From: Streptomyces noursei | GTDB taxonomy: Bacteria > Actinomycetota > Actinomycetes > Streptomycetales > Streptomycetaceae | DNA length: 64,000 nucleotides | Reading direction: 5' to 3' | Assembly (NCBI RefSeq): GCF_001646665.1 | Contig: NZ_LWBU01000090.1 | Span: forward strand, 7,517 to 71,516 | In this document: positions 1 to 8,271 of the stretch, piece by piece | How the letters are laid out: each line of letters opens with the position of its first letter | How positions within the stretch are numbered: the stretch's first letter is position 1 | Translations under genes and position numbers: made by a program | Notes under the pieces: model-generated | Seen by the model: the letters and a program-made list of their open reading frames with translations, nothing else | The model's database searches: none | What the model was told of the DNA's origin: nothing

Positions 1-104
1 CCCCCCCCCCCCCCCCGCCGGTTCGTCGCCGGCCGGCGCCCCACCCGTCGGCCGGCGACCAACCGCCCCCCGTACGGACGGGGCTCCACCGCCCCGTCCG
101 TACG
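1..104. terminator. Poly-C run and two tandem inverted repeats upstream of the P450 operon
   Basis: Bases 1-16 are an uninterrupted C run. A first hairpin pairs 20-35 with 49-64 (11 perfect pairs, one mismatch, four more pairs). A second pairs 71-83 with 92-104 (13 perfect pairs, 8-base loop). Two strong stems in series ahead of an operon are best read as terminators of an upstream gene that lies outside the window. No coding region is supported between 1 and 211, and I see no convincing promoter hexamers there. Confidence 0.55.
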
Positions 105-211
105 CCCCGCACTCCTGCCGGGCCTCCTCCTCGTGACTATCCCCCGGTACGGGAGGAAGCCCGGCAGGCCCCCGGTCGTGCCCACTCCGCGCAACGACGA
201 GATGGATCACC

Positions 212-1384
212 ATGAACCGCGCCGAATTCCACGAACTGCGCGTGCTGGCCGCCAGCCGTCCCGCCCTGCCCCTCCTGCTGCACGCCGGCCGGCTGGCCCG
301 GCCCCTGCGGCACGTCCCGCGCGTCGGGTGGGTGACCGCCGACGCCGCCACGGCCCGCTCCGTCCTGACCGACCCCGAGCACTTCACCGTCCTGGACCGC
401 GGCGGCGTCGGCCGGCTGTGGGCCCAGCTCCTCGGCGACTGGGTCGACGACCTCTTCGACGGGGAGGGGCACCGCGCCCTGCGCACCGCGACCCGGGACC
501 TGTTCGGCGAGGCGCCCGCCCGCGAACTGGTCGAGCGGACCATCGGCGCCCGGCTCGCGGAGACCCGCGCCCGGCTCGCCGCCGGCAAGCCGGTCGACGT
601 CGCCGCCCTCGGCCGCACCCTCGTCGGCCGGATCGTGACGGAACTCCTGCGGGTCCCCGTCACCGGCACCGACGACGCCGCCTACGAGAAGGTCTTCGCC
701 ACCGCCCGCGAACTGGCCGCCATCTCCCTGGAGGCCGCCGGAGGAGCCGACCTGACCGACGAGACCGTCGCCCGCGGCCGGCGCGTCGTCGCCCGGCTCA
801 CCGGCCACGTCGAGCAGGAATGGCGCACCGGCTCCACCGACCACCTCGTCGGACGCTGCCGGGAAGCCGGCCTCGACGCCCACCAGACCGCCGGAATGGC
901 CGCCCTCGTCGGGGTCGCCGCGACCGAGACGGCGGCCAGCGCCATCACCCGCACCGTCGCCCTGCTGCACGACACCGGCGACCAGCACAAGCTCGTCGCG
1001 TCCCCCGCGCTCGTACCGGACGCGGTCCGCGAAGGGCTGCGCGTGACGGCGCCCGCGCCCGTCATCGGCCGGACCGTGCGCGGCGACGTCGAGCTCGCGG
1101 GCCGCAGGCTCAGGGCCGGAGAACGCATCACCCTGCTCAACTACACCGCCAACAGCCTCACCGGAGGCTTCCGCCTCGGCCGGCCCGCCGAACCGGCCAA
1201 CCGGGAGCTGTGGTTCGGCGCCGGCCGCCACCGCTGCCTCGGATCCGCCATCGCCCAGGCGGAGATCGGCCGGACGCTGGAGACCCTGACCAGCGTCGGG
1301 CGGCCCTGGCGGATCGTCGAGCGGCGCTACAGCCGGCGCGTGGTCATCCCCACGTACGCCCGGCTGACCGTGACACTCGTCTGA
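212..1384 (+). CDS. Cytochrome P450, first of two in the OleA/C/D-type operon
   Basis: A 390-residue bacterial cytochrome P450, a soluble haem monooxygenase that would need a ferredoxin and reductase from elsewhere. The haem-binding loop FGAGRHRCLG puts the cysteine ligand at residue 342. The helix-K ExxR appears as EGLR near residue 273, and the I-helix oxygen-activating region reads AATET, an alanine replacing the usual glycine. The ATG at 212 follows a purine-rich stretch and heads the operon; the next gene starts 15 bp after the stop. The substrate cannot be read from sequence. By context I infer oxidation of the acyl product made by the downstream thiolase, ligase and reductase. Confidence 0.93.
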   Translation: MNRAEFHELRVLAASRPALPLLLHAGRLARPLRHVPRVGWVTADAATARSVLTDPEHFTVLDRGGVGRLWAQLLGDWVDDLFDGEGHRALRTATRDLFGEAPARELVERTIGARLAETRARLAAGKPVDVAALGRTLVGRIVTELLRVPVTGTDDAAYEKVFATARELAAISLEAAGGADLTDETVARGRRVVARLTGHVEQEWRTGSTDHLVGRCREAGLDAHQTAGMAALVGVAATETAASAITRTVALLHDTGDQHKLVASPALVPDAVREGLRVTAPAPVIGRTVRGDVELAGRRLRAGERITLLNYTANSLTGGFRLGRPAEPANRELWFGAGRHRCLGSAIAQAEIGRTLETLTSVGRPWRIVERRYSRRVVIPTYARLTVTLV

Positions 1385-1399
1385 CGGGAGACCAGCCCC

Positions 1400-2410
1400 A
1401 TGCCTGCACACCACGCCCGGCTCGCCGGTGTGGCCGTACACCTGCCGGAGACCCTGCGCACCGCGGAGGAGACCGAGCGGCGGGTGGCCGCCGCCGGAAC
1501 CGGCTTCCGGCCACCCCCCGGACTCGTCCGCCGACTCACCGGCGTGGAGCGGCTCCACGTCATGCCCGACGACTGGCAGGCCTCCGACCTCGCCGCCGCC
1601 GCCGCGCGCAAACTGCTCGCCGACACCGGGACCGACCCCGACGACGTCGACCTGCTCATCTTCGCCGCGGCGAGCCAGGACATGATCGAGCCCGCGACCT
1701 CGCACATGACCGCCGACCGCCTCGGCCTGCGCTGCCCCGCCTTCGACGTGAAGAACGCCTGCAACAGCGTGCTCAACGCGCTGGAGACCGCGCACGCGCT
1801 CATCGCCCAGGGCGGCTACCGCCGCATCCTCGTGGCGTGCGGCGAGTCGCCCTCCCGCGCGGTGCGCTGGTCCGTACCCGACCTGCGCAGCTACCTCACC
1901 TCGATACCCGGCTACACCCTCTCCGACGCCGGTGCGGCCCTCCTCGTGGAGGCCTCCGCCGAACCGGGCCTCCTGGGCCACGGGTTCGCCGCCGACTCCG
2001 CCTCCTGGAGCGTCGGCACCCTGCCCTCGGGCGGGTCGGCCCATCCGCGCGGCGAGGAGCACACGTACTTCCGGCTCGACGGAGTGGGCCTGCGCCGCGC
2101 CTTCGAACGGCTGGGCCCCGGCGTGCTCGACGACACCCTCGACCGGCTGGGCGTCGGCTGGCACGACATGGCCGCCATCTGCGTCCACCAGGTGTCCAAG
2201 CCCTACCTCGACCAGCTCGCCGACCGGTTCGGCCTGCCCATGGACAAGATCCCCGTGACCATCACCGAGCACGGCAACACCGCCGCCGCGAGCCTGCCCC
2301 TGCAACTCGTCCGCGCCATCGAGAGCGGCCGGGCCGGCCCCGGCGACCTGGTCGGCCTGGTCGGCCTCGCCGGAGGCATCAGCATGGGAATGAGCGTGAT
2401 CCGGCTGTGA
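1400..2410 (+). CDS. OleA/FabH-like 3-oxoacyl-ACP synthase III (thiolase superfamily)
   Basis: A 336-residue KAS III-fold condensing enzyme. The catalytic triad is complete: Cys121 (KNACNS), His263 (VHQ) and Asn293 (EHGNTAAAS). FabH starts fatty acid synthesis from acyl-CoA and malonyl-ACP; the related OleA joins two long acyl-CoAs head to head. Sequence alone does not separate the two here, but an AMP ligase and a short-chain reductase of OleC and OleD type in the same operon favour an OleA-like role. A ribosome site (GGGAG) precedes the ATG. The stop shares bases with the GTG start of the next gene, so translation is probably coupled. Confidence 0.9.
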   Translation: MPAHHARLAGVAVHLPETLRTAEETERRVAAAGTGFRPPPGLVRRLTGVERLHVMPDDWQASDLAAAAARKLLADTGTDPDDVDLLIFAAASQDMIEPATSHMTADRLGLRCPAFDVKNACNSVLNALETAHALIAQGGYRRILVACGESPSRAVRWSVPDLRSYLTSIPGYTLSDAGAALLVEASAEPGLLGHGFAADSASWSVGTLPSGGSAHPRGEEHTYFRLDGVGLRRAFERLGPGVLDDTLDRLGVGWHDMAAICVHQVSKPYLDQLADRFGLPMDKIPVTITEHGNTAAASLPLQLVRAIESGRAGPGDLVGLVGLAGGISMGMSVIRL

Positions 2411-3150
2411 GGCTCTGGGTGGTCGTCCCCGCGTACAACGAGGCCCACGGCATCACGGCGACCCTCCGGGCCCTCGCGTCGCAGACCGACCGGGACTTCT
2501 CCCTGGTCGTCGTCGACAACAACTCCACGGACGGCACCGCCGACGTCGTCCGGTCCTTCCCCTACCCCGGCGACCTGCACATCGTCCACGAGACGCAGAA
2601 GGGCACGGGCGCGGCGGCGGACACCGGCATGCGGTACGCCATCGCCCACGGCGCCACGCACCTCGCCCGCACCGACGCCGACTGCCTGCCCGCGCCCGAC
2701 TGGACCGCCCGCATCCGGGCCGCCTTCCGGTCCGGGCTGCAACTGGTCGCCGGGCAGCTGCGGCCCCGCACCGACGAGGCACCGCTGCCCCCGCTGCGCC
2801 GTACCGCCCTCGTCGCCGCCACCGAGGTCGCCGCCTGGTTCGGCCGGATCCGGCCCGGCAACCGGGACGCCGGCTACCTGGGGCCCTACGTCATGGCGCC
2901 CGGCTGCAACATGGCCATCACCGCCGGGCTCTACGAACGCGCCGGCGGCTTCCCCCGCACGGCCATCGAGGAACTCCACGAGGACCGGGCCCTGGTGAAC
3001 GCGGTACGGCTGCTGACGACCGCGTACGGCCTGCGCCGCGACGTACGCGTCCAGGGCTCCGCCCGCCGGGTGCGGGAGTGGGGGCTGCGCCGGACCCTCG
3101 GCTGGTACGCGGACCACCGCTACCGCCCCGAGGTGGTGGACATCCGATGA
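2407..3150 (+). CDS. Family 2 glycosyltransferase
   Basis: A 247-residue GT-A fold glycosyltransferase. The N-terminus WVVVPAYNE, then VDNNSTDGT, is the nucleotide-sugar binding half of GT2, and TDADC near residue 97 supplies the metal-binding DxD-type motif. There is no obvious transmembrane segment, unlike polymer-forming GT2 enzymes, so transfer of one sugar or a similar small reaction is more likely. The GTG start at 2407 overlaps the TGA of the thiolase gene by the GTGA pattern, and the stop overlaps the next start by ATGA. Donor and acceptor are unknown; by context the acceptor may be the oxidised acyl product of the operon. Confidence 0.88.
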   Translation: MRLWVVVPAYNEAHGITATLRALASQTDRDFSLVVVDNNSTDGTADVVRSFPYPGDLHIVHETQKGTGAAADTGMRYAIAHGATHLARTDADCLPAPDWTARIRAAFRSGLQLVAGQLRPRTDEAPLPPLRRTALVAATEVAAWFGRIRPGNRDAGYLGPYVMAPGCNMAITAGLYERAGGFPRTAIEELHEDRALVNAVRLLTTAYGLRRDVRVQGSARRVREWGLRRTLGWYADHRYRPEVVDIR

Positions 3151-4337
3151 CGGTCACCGCCACCACCGCACCCGACGCGACCTGGCAGCGGTGGGAGCAC
3201 CGGGTGCAGACGTCGGCCCACCCCGTGGCCTACCGGCTGCTGCGCGCCATCGCGGCCCGCGGCCCGGTCGTGCGGGTGCCGCGGGTCGGGGTCGTCGTCA
3301 GCGACGCGGCCCTGGCGCGCGAGGTCCTGTGCGACACCGCGCACTACACGAAGACCGGACCGGGCTCGCCCTCCGACCTGTGGACACCGGTCCTCGGCCC
3401 GGCGGTGCTGCTCAACATGGAGGGCGCCGACCACGCCGCGCTGCGCCGCCGGCTCTCCGGCCTGTTCACCCCGGGGTACGTCGCCGCGCTGTGCGACCGC
3501 GTGCTGGCGCGGCCCCTCGCCGACCTCACGCGACGGCTCGCCGCCGGCGAGGAGGTCGACCTGGTCCGGGTGGCGCAGAGCTGCGCGGGCGCCGCCATCT
3601 GCGAGATCGTCGGCCTTCCGGTGGAACCGGAGCGGTTCGCCGCCGCGCACGCCGACGCGTCGGAGGTGACCAAGGCGGTACGGCTGTGGCGGCACTCCCT
3701 GCCGCCCCGGCACGTGCGCCGGGCCCGGGAGGTGCTGGGCCGCCTCACCGCCTCGGCGGTCGACGCCTACCGGCGGGGCGGGGACGACACCCTGCCCGGC
3801 CGGCTGCGCGGCCTCGGCCTGAGCGAGGAGGAGGCCCGGGGCGCCGTCGGGGCGTTCCTGCTCACCGGGACCGAGACGCTGGTCTCGTTCATCCCCCGCC
3901 TCGTCGCGCTCTGCCACGACACGGCCTGGCTCGACCGGCTCCGCGACGGCACGGCCGACCCCGGCGCAGTCGTCGAGGAGGCCCTGCGGGTCACCGTCCC
4001 GTCGCCCGTGATGCTGCGCAGCGTCGCCCGGCCGACCGCGATCGGCGGCGTACCGGTGGCCCCCGGCGACCGGGTCGTCATCGCCACGCTGATGTGCGCC
4101 TCGGCGTACGGCGCCTTCGACCCCGACCGGCCGCACCCGCCGGAGCTGCGCCGGCTGTGGTTCGGCGCCGGCCCGCACTTCTGCCTGGGCATGCCCCTCG
4201 CCATGGCGCAGGTCCGCGCGGTGCTGGACGCCGTCCTCGCGGCCGGACCGGTCGCGGTCGCCGACCGCCGTACCGCCCGCCACGTGCTGATCCCCGGGTA
4301 CGCCCGGCTCACCCTCTCCCTCCGGAGCGCGCCGTGA
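3147..4337 (+). CDS. Cytochrome P450, second in the operon
   Basis: A 396-residue cytochrome P450. The haem loop FGAGPHFCLG places the cysteine ligand at residue 346, helix K carries EALR (ExxR), and the I helix reads LTGTET, the usual acid-alcohol pair. It resembles the first P450 of this operon in length and in the haem loop, so the two may be paralogues, but the I helix differs. It begins at an ATG that overlaps the glycosyltransferase stop and ends in GTGA shared with the ligase start. Two P450s in one operon suggest two oxidations of one scaffold; this is inference. Confidence 0.93.
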   Translation: MTVTATTAPDATWQRWEHRVQTSAHPVAYRLLRAIAARGPVVRVPRVGVVVSDAALAREVLCDTAHYTKTGPGSPSDLWTPVLGPAVLLNMEGADHAALRRRLSGLFTPGYVAALCDRVLARPLADLTRRLAAGEEVDLVRVAQSCAGAAICEIVGLPVEPERFAAAHADASEVTKAVRLWRHSLPPRHVRRAREVLGRLTASAVDAYRRGGDDTLPGRLRGLGLSEEEARGAVGAFLLTGTETLVSFIPRLVALCHDTAWLDRLRDGTADPGAVVEEALRVTVPSPVMLRSVARPTAIGGVPVAPGDRVVIATLMCASAYGAFDPDRPHPPELRRLWFGAGPHFCLGMPLAMAQVRAVLDAVLAAGPVAVADRRTARHVLIPGYARLTLSLRSAP

Positions 4338-6031
4338 CCGACACCGAGCACCTCCCGGGACCCGACGGCCGCACCGCCCGCCCCGGCGGACCCGACGGCC
4401 GCACCGCCCGCCCCGGCGGACCCGACGGCCGCCCCGCGCACCTCCCGGCACCCGACACCGAGCACCTCCCGGGACCCGACGGCCCCACCGACGTGCTGAC
4501 AGCGCTGCTGGAGACCGCGCGGCGGCGCGGTGACGCCCCGGCGCTCACCGGCCCCGACGGGACGACCCTCGGCCACCGGCAGCTCGCCGACGCCGTGCGG
4601 GCCACCGCGCGCGGGCTGCGCGAGGCGGGGATGGCACCGGGGGAGCGGGTGCTGTTCTCCGTACGCCCCGGGCCCGAGGGCGTCGTGCTGGCGCTGGGCA
4701 TCATCGCGGCGGGCGCCACCGTGGTGTTCGTCGACCCGGGCGCGGGCCCCGAACTGTTCGCCGCGCGCCGTGAACTGGCCGCCCCCCGCTGGGCCGCCGC
4801 CGAGTCGCTGCTGTACGCCGCGAGCCGCTACGGCCGCCCGCTCGCGCGGCGCCGCGGACTGCTGCTGCCGCAGTACCACCGGCTCGGCCTGCGCCACATC
4901 CGCGCCGGCCGGTGGCTGCCCGGCGCCCCCGCGGGGGCGCTGTCCGCCAAGGGGCTCGCCGCCGGTCCCGCCGGGTCGTTCCACTCCGCGCCCGCGCCCG
5001 ACCAGGAGGCCCTGGTCGTCTTCACCTCCGGCACCACCAGCGCCCCCAGGGCCGTGGTGCACACCCGGGGCTCGCTCGGCGCCGGCCTCGCGCGCTGCGG
5101 ACACGCCCTGCGGATGGGCGACGGCGACACCGTGCACACCGACCAGCTGATGATGGGCGTTCCCGCCCTGATCACCGGCGCCCGCTGGACCATGCCCCCC
5201 TACGGCTTCGCGCCCGCCGCCGACCCCGTGCGGTACGCCGCCGGGCTGGGCGGCGCGACCCACACCTTCTGCGTACCGGCCGACCTGCCGGCCGTCCTCG
5301 ACGCCGTCGAGCGGGGCGAGACGACCGTGCCGCCCTCGCTGCGGTACGTGGTCCTCGGCGGCGCCCCCGTCCTGCCGGGACTGCTGCGCCGCGCCGCCCG
5401 GGTCATGCCGTCGGTCCGCTTCCTCGCGGTGTACGGCATGACGGAGATCCTGCCCGTGGCGGTGGCCACCGGGGAGGAGAAGCTGGCCCACCCCGGCCCC
5501 GGCGACCTGCTCGGCACCCCGCTGCCCTCGGTGGGGCTGCGCACCGCCCCGGACGGGGAACTGCTGGTGTCCGGCCCCCACCTGTGCCGCGGCTACCTCG
5601 GCGGACCCGCCATGGACGAGCACGCCACCGGGGACCTCGCGCGGCTGGAGGACGGCCGGCTGGTCCTGCACGGCCGCAAGAAGGACATGCTGATCCGGGG
5701 CCGCACCAACATCTACCCCGGCCTGTACGAGCCGGCCATCACCGCCCTGCCCGGAGTCGCCGAGGCGGTCATCGTCGGCGTGCCCGACGAGTACGGCGAC
5801 GAGCGCGTCGTCCTGGCCCTGGTCGCCGAGCACCCGCCGGCCTCGCCGGACGCCTTCGCCGAGTCCGTGCGCAGCCTGCTGCCCTCGGTGATCGACGCCG
5901 CCGTCCTCCCCGACGACGTGGTGGTGCTGGACCGCATCCCGGTCGCCGGGCGCTCCCGCAAACCGGACCGCGAGGCGCTGCGCGCCCGGCTCCGCCCGGC
6001 GGCCGCCTCCGGGACGGGGGCCGCGCGATGA
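4334..6031 (+). CDS. OleC-like AMP-dependent ligase (ANL superfamily)
   Basis: A 565-residue adenylate-forming enzyme. Its phosphate-binding loop is VFTSGTTSAPRAVVHT (residues about 229-244), followed by the YGMTE motif, GDLARLEDG, the hinge GRKKDMLIRG and the C-terminal catalytic lysine SRKPDR at residue 543, so both half-reactions look intact. Acyl-CoA ligases and OleC beta-lactone synthetases share this architecture. Position beside an OleA-like thiolase and an OleD-like reductase favours OleC, which converts a 2-alkyl-3-hydroxy acid to a cis beta-lactone with ATP. The first 50 or so residues are an unusual Pro/Gly/Asp-rich repeat not belonging to the fold. The start codon is a GTG overlapping the preceding stop. 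Confidence 0.85.
   Translation: MTDTEHLPGPDGRTARPGGPDGRTARPGGPDGRPAHLPAPDTEHLPGPDGPTDVLTALLETARRRGDAPALTGPDGTTLGHRQLADAVRATARGLREAGMAPGERVLFSVRPGPEGVVLALGIIAAGATVVFVDPGAGPELFAARRELAAPRWAAAESLLYAASRYGRPLARRRGLLLPQYHRLGLRHIRAGRWLPGAPAGALSAKGLAAGPAGSFHSAPAPDQEALVVFTSGTTSAPRAVVHTRGSLGAGLARCGHALRMGDGDTVHTDQLMMGVPALITGARWTMPPYGFAPAADPVRYAAGLGGATHTFCVPADLPAVLDAVERGETTVPPSLRYVVLGGAPVLPGLLRRAARVMPSVRFLAVYGMTEILPVAVATGEEKLAHPGPGDLLGTPLPSVGLRTAPDGELLVSGPHLCRGYLGGPAMDEHATGDLARLEDGRLVLHGRKKDMLIRGRTNIYPGLYEPAITALPGVAEAVIVGVPDEYGDERVVLALVAEHPPASPDAFAESVRSLLPSVIDAAVLPDDVVVLDRIPVAGRSRKPDREALRARLRPAAASGTGAAR
4338..4484 (+). repeat. Direct repeats encoding the N-terminal extension of the ligase
   Basis: A 33-base sequence at 4338-4370 recurs at 4452-4484, 114 bp apart. 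Between them a roughly 30-base unit encoding GPDGRTARPG is repeated in tandem. All spacings are multiples of three, so the repeats extend the ligase reading frame rather than break it. This looks like in-frame expansion by slippage or unequal recombination in a low-complexity leader. Confidence 0.85.
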
Positions 6032-6915
6032 GGATCGCCGTCACCGGCGCCCGCGGTTTCGTGGGCGGCGCGGTCTGCCGCGCGGCGGCCGAGCGCGGCT
6101 GGACCGTCCACGCGCTGACCCGCGCCGACTGGGACCTCACCACCGGGCCGTGGGCCGGCGCCCCCCGGGTGGACGCGGTGGTGCACGCGGCGGCGGCCGT
6201 CGCCGACTGGGGCGCGCCCGGCCCGGTGTGGCACGCCAACCTCACCGGCACCAGGAACGTCGCCGCCTCCTTCCCCGGCGCCCGGCTGGTCCACATCTCC
6301 AGCGCCAGCGTGTACGACCCGTTCCGCCCGACCGTCCACGCCGACGAGGCCGAAGCCCCCGTGCGGCGCTACCTCACCCCGTACGCCGCGTCCAAGGCGG
6401 CCGCCGAACGGGCCCTGAGCGGCCGGCCCGACACGGTCGTGCTGCGCCCCCACGCCGTGTACGGGCCGGGCGACCGGACCCTGCTGCCGCGGGTGCTGGG
6501 CGCCGTGCGCGGCGGCTCGCTGTGGCTGCCGGGCGACGGCACGGCACCCCAGTCGCTCACCCACATCGACAACCTCACCGCCGCCGCGCTGCTCGCCTGC
6601 GACCGCGCGGCCCCGCCCGGCACCTACAACGTCGCGGACGCCGAACCGGTGCCGATCGGCGAGGCGCTGCGGGCGCTGCTCGCGGCCCGCGGCGTCCGGG
6701 TACGCCTGCGGACGCTCCCGGCGCGGGCGGCGTCGGCCGCCGCGGTGGCCGCCGAGACCGCGTGGCGGCTGACCCGGCGGCCCCGCCCGCCGCGGCTCAC
6801 CCGGTACGCGATCAGCCACCTCGCGGTCGAACGCACCCTCGCCCTCGGCGCGGCACGCGAGAGCCTCGGCCTCGAGCCCGTACCGACGTCGTTCGACGGG
6901 GCGCTCGCGTGGTGA
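6028..6915 (+). CDS. OleD-like NAD(P)-dependent short-chain reductase / epimerase family
   Basis: A 295-residue extended short-chain dehydrogenase. The N-terminal Rossmann motif is TGARGFVG, the catalytic YxxxK is YAASK with Tyr119 and Lys123, and the upstream serine lies in HISSASVYD. OleD and 3-beta-hydroxysteroid dehydrogenase-like enzymes of this type reduce 2-alkyl-3-keto acids to 3-hydroxy acids; sugar epimerases share the fold. Operon membership (OleA-like, OleC-like) points to the reductase role. The start overlaps the ligase stop (ATGA). The gene is followed after 35 bp by purM on the same strand, so read-through is possible. Confidence 0.85.
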   Translation: MRIAVTGARGFVGGAVCRAAAERGWTVHALTRADWDLTTGPWAGAPRVDAVVHAAAAVADWGAPGPVWHANLTGTRNVAASFPGARLVHISSASVYDPFRPTVHADEAEAPVRRYLTPYAASKAAAERALSGRPDTVVLRPHAVYGPGDRTLLPRVLGAVRGGSLWLPGDGTAPQSLTHIDNLTAAALLACDRAAPPGTYNVADAEPVPIGEALRALLAARGVRVRLRTLPARAASAAAVAAETAWRLTRRPRPPRLTRYAISHLAVERTLALGAARESLGLEPVPTSFDGALAW

Positions 6916-6950
6916 CCGACCGACCAGGACCTCCCGAAAGGCATGACGGC

Positions 6951-8018
6951 ATGACTCCTCCCACCGGTGCCAGCTACGCGGCCGCGGGCGTCGACATCGA
7001 AGCGGGCGACCGCGCCGTCGAGCTGATGAAGGAGTGGGTGAGGAAGACGCAGCGCCCCGAGGTCCTCGGTGGCCTGGGCGGCTTCGCCGGCCTCTTCGAC
7101 GCCTCCGCCCTCAAGCGCTACGAGCGGCCGCTGCTGGCCTCCGCGACCGACGGTGTCGGCACGAAGGTCGACATCGCCCGGCAGATGGGTGTCTACGACA
7201 CCATCGGCCACGACCTGGTCGCCATGGTCATGGACGACATCGTCGTCTGCGGCGCCGAGCCGCTGTTCATGACCGACTACATCTGCGTGGGCAAGGTCCA
7301 CCCCGAGCGGGTCGCCGCCGTCGTCAAGGGCATCGCCGAGGGCTGCGTACTGGCCGGCTGCGCCCTGGTCGGCGGCGAGACCGCCGAGCACCCCGGTCTG
7401 CTGGGCCCGGACGACTTCGACGTCGCCGGTGCCGGTACGGGTGTGGTGGAGGCGGACCGGCTGCTGGGCGCCGACCGCATCCGCGCGGGCGACGTGGTGA
7501 TTGCGATGGCGTCCTCGGGCCTTCACTCCAACGGGTACTCGCTCGTGCGGCACGTGCTGTTCGACCGGGCCGGGATGCGCCTGGAGCAGCGGGTGGAGGA
7601 GTTCGGCCGGACGCTGGGCGAGGAGCTGCTGGAGCCGACGAGGATCTACTCGCTGGACTGTCTGGCGCTGACCCGGACGGCCGAGGTGCACGCGTTCAGT
7701 CACATCACCGGTGGTGGTCTGGCCGCCAACCTGGCCCGGGTGATCCCGGACGGGCTGCACGCCGCGGTCGACCGTTCGACCTGGACGCCCGGCGCGGTGT
7801 TCGACCTGGTCGGCACGGCCGGCCGGGTGGAGCGTCTGGAGCTGGAGAAGACGCTGAACATGGGCGTCGGGATGATGGCCGTGGTTCCCGCGGAGTCGGT
7901 CGACGTGGCCCTGACCACCCTCGCGGACCGGGGCGTCGACGCCTGGGTCGCCGGCGAGATCACCGAACGCGGCGAACACACCACCGGCGCCACCCTGACC
8001 GGCGACTACGCCGCCTGA
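6951..8018 (+). CDS. purM: Phosphoribosylformylglycinamidine cyclo-ligase (AIR synthetase)
   Basis: A 355-residue full-length PurM, the fifth step of purine synthesis: ATP-dependent closure of FGAM to aminoimidazole ribonucleotide in the cytosol. It has the family N-terminus YAAAGVDIEAG, the ATP and substrate loops ATDGVGTKVD and VGGETAEHPG, and GASH-type sequence HITGGGLAANL. A GAAAGG ribosome site lies about ten bases before the ATG; the nearby ATG at 6943 closes after three codons. In most Streptomyces purM follows purF elsewhere in the genome, so this copy beside a secondary-metabolism-type operon is either relocated or a second copy. No purF, purL or purQ is in the window. Confidence 0.95.
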   Translation: MTPPTGASYAAAGVDIEAGDRAVELMKEWVRKTQRPEVLGGLGGFAGLFDASALKRYERPLLASATDGVGTKVDIARQMGVYDTIGHDLVAMVMDDIVVCGAEPLFMTDYICVGKVHPERVAAVVKGIAEGCVLAGCALVGGETAEHPGLLGPDDFDVAGAGTGVVEADRLLGADRIRAGDVVIAMASSGLHSNGYSLVRHVLFDRAGMRLEQRVEEFGRTLGEELLEPTRIYSLDCLALTRTAEVHAFSHITGGGLAANLARVIPDGLHAAVDRSTWTPGAVFDLVGTAGRVERLELEKTLNMGVGMMAVVPAESVDVALTTLADRGVDAWVAGEITERGEHTTGATLTGDYAA

Positions 8019-8175
8019 CCGGCGAACCCCGGGTGCCGGACCCCGGGGTCCCGCACCCGGGCACCCGCCCGGGTCCGGCACGGCCCCCCTCCCACGTCCC
8101 GCCCCACGGCCGGCCGTTCCCGACCCCGACGCCCAAACGCAGCTGCCGGGTCCTGCGCGGACCGCGCCGCGCGTC

Positions 8176-8229
8176 GGCCACGTCCCGCGCGCCGGCCACG
8201 TCCCGCGCGCCGGCCACGTCCTGCGAGCC
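8176..8229. repeat. Three tandem 18-bp units in the purM 3' region
   Basis: The unit GGCCACGTCCCGCGCGCC occurs at 8176-8193 and 8194-8211 and, with two changes, at 8212-8229. It lies between the convergent genes purM and the lysozyme-like protein, in a 253-bp gap. The gap also holds overlapping CCCGGG-rich palindromes (about 8026-8080) that may serve as terminators. No coding region is supported here. Confidence 0.8.
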
Positions 8230-8271
8230 GGCCGGCTTCCGCCCGGCTTCCGCCCCCGGGCGGGGCGGGCC

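Noticed and set aside
133..2406. A long ORF that runs from 133 into the glycosyltransferase frame
   Set aside because: Only its last 247 residues are protein-like. The upstream part is an Arg/Pro-rich shadow of the P450 and thiolase genes.
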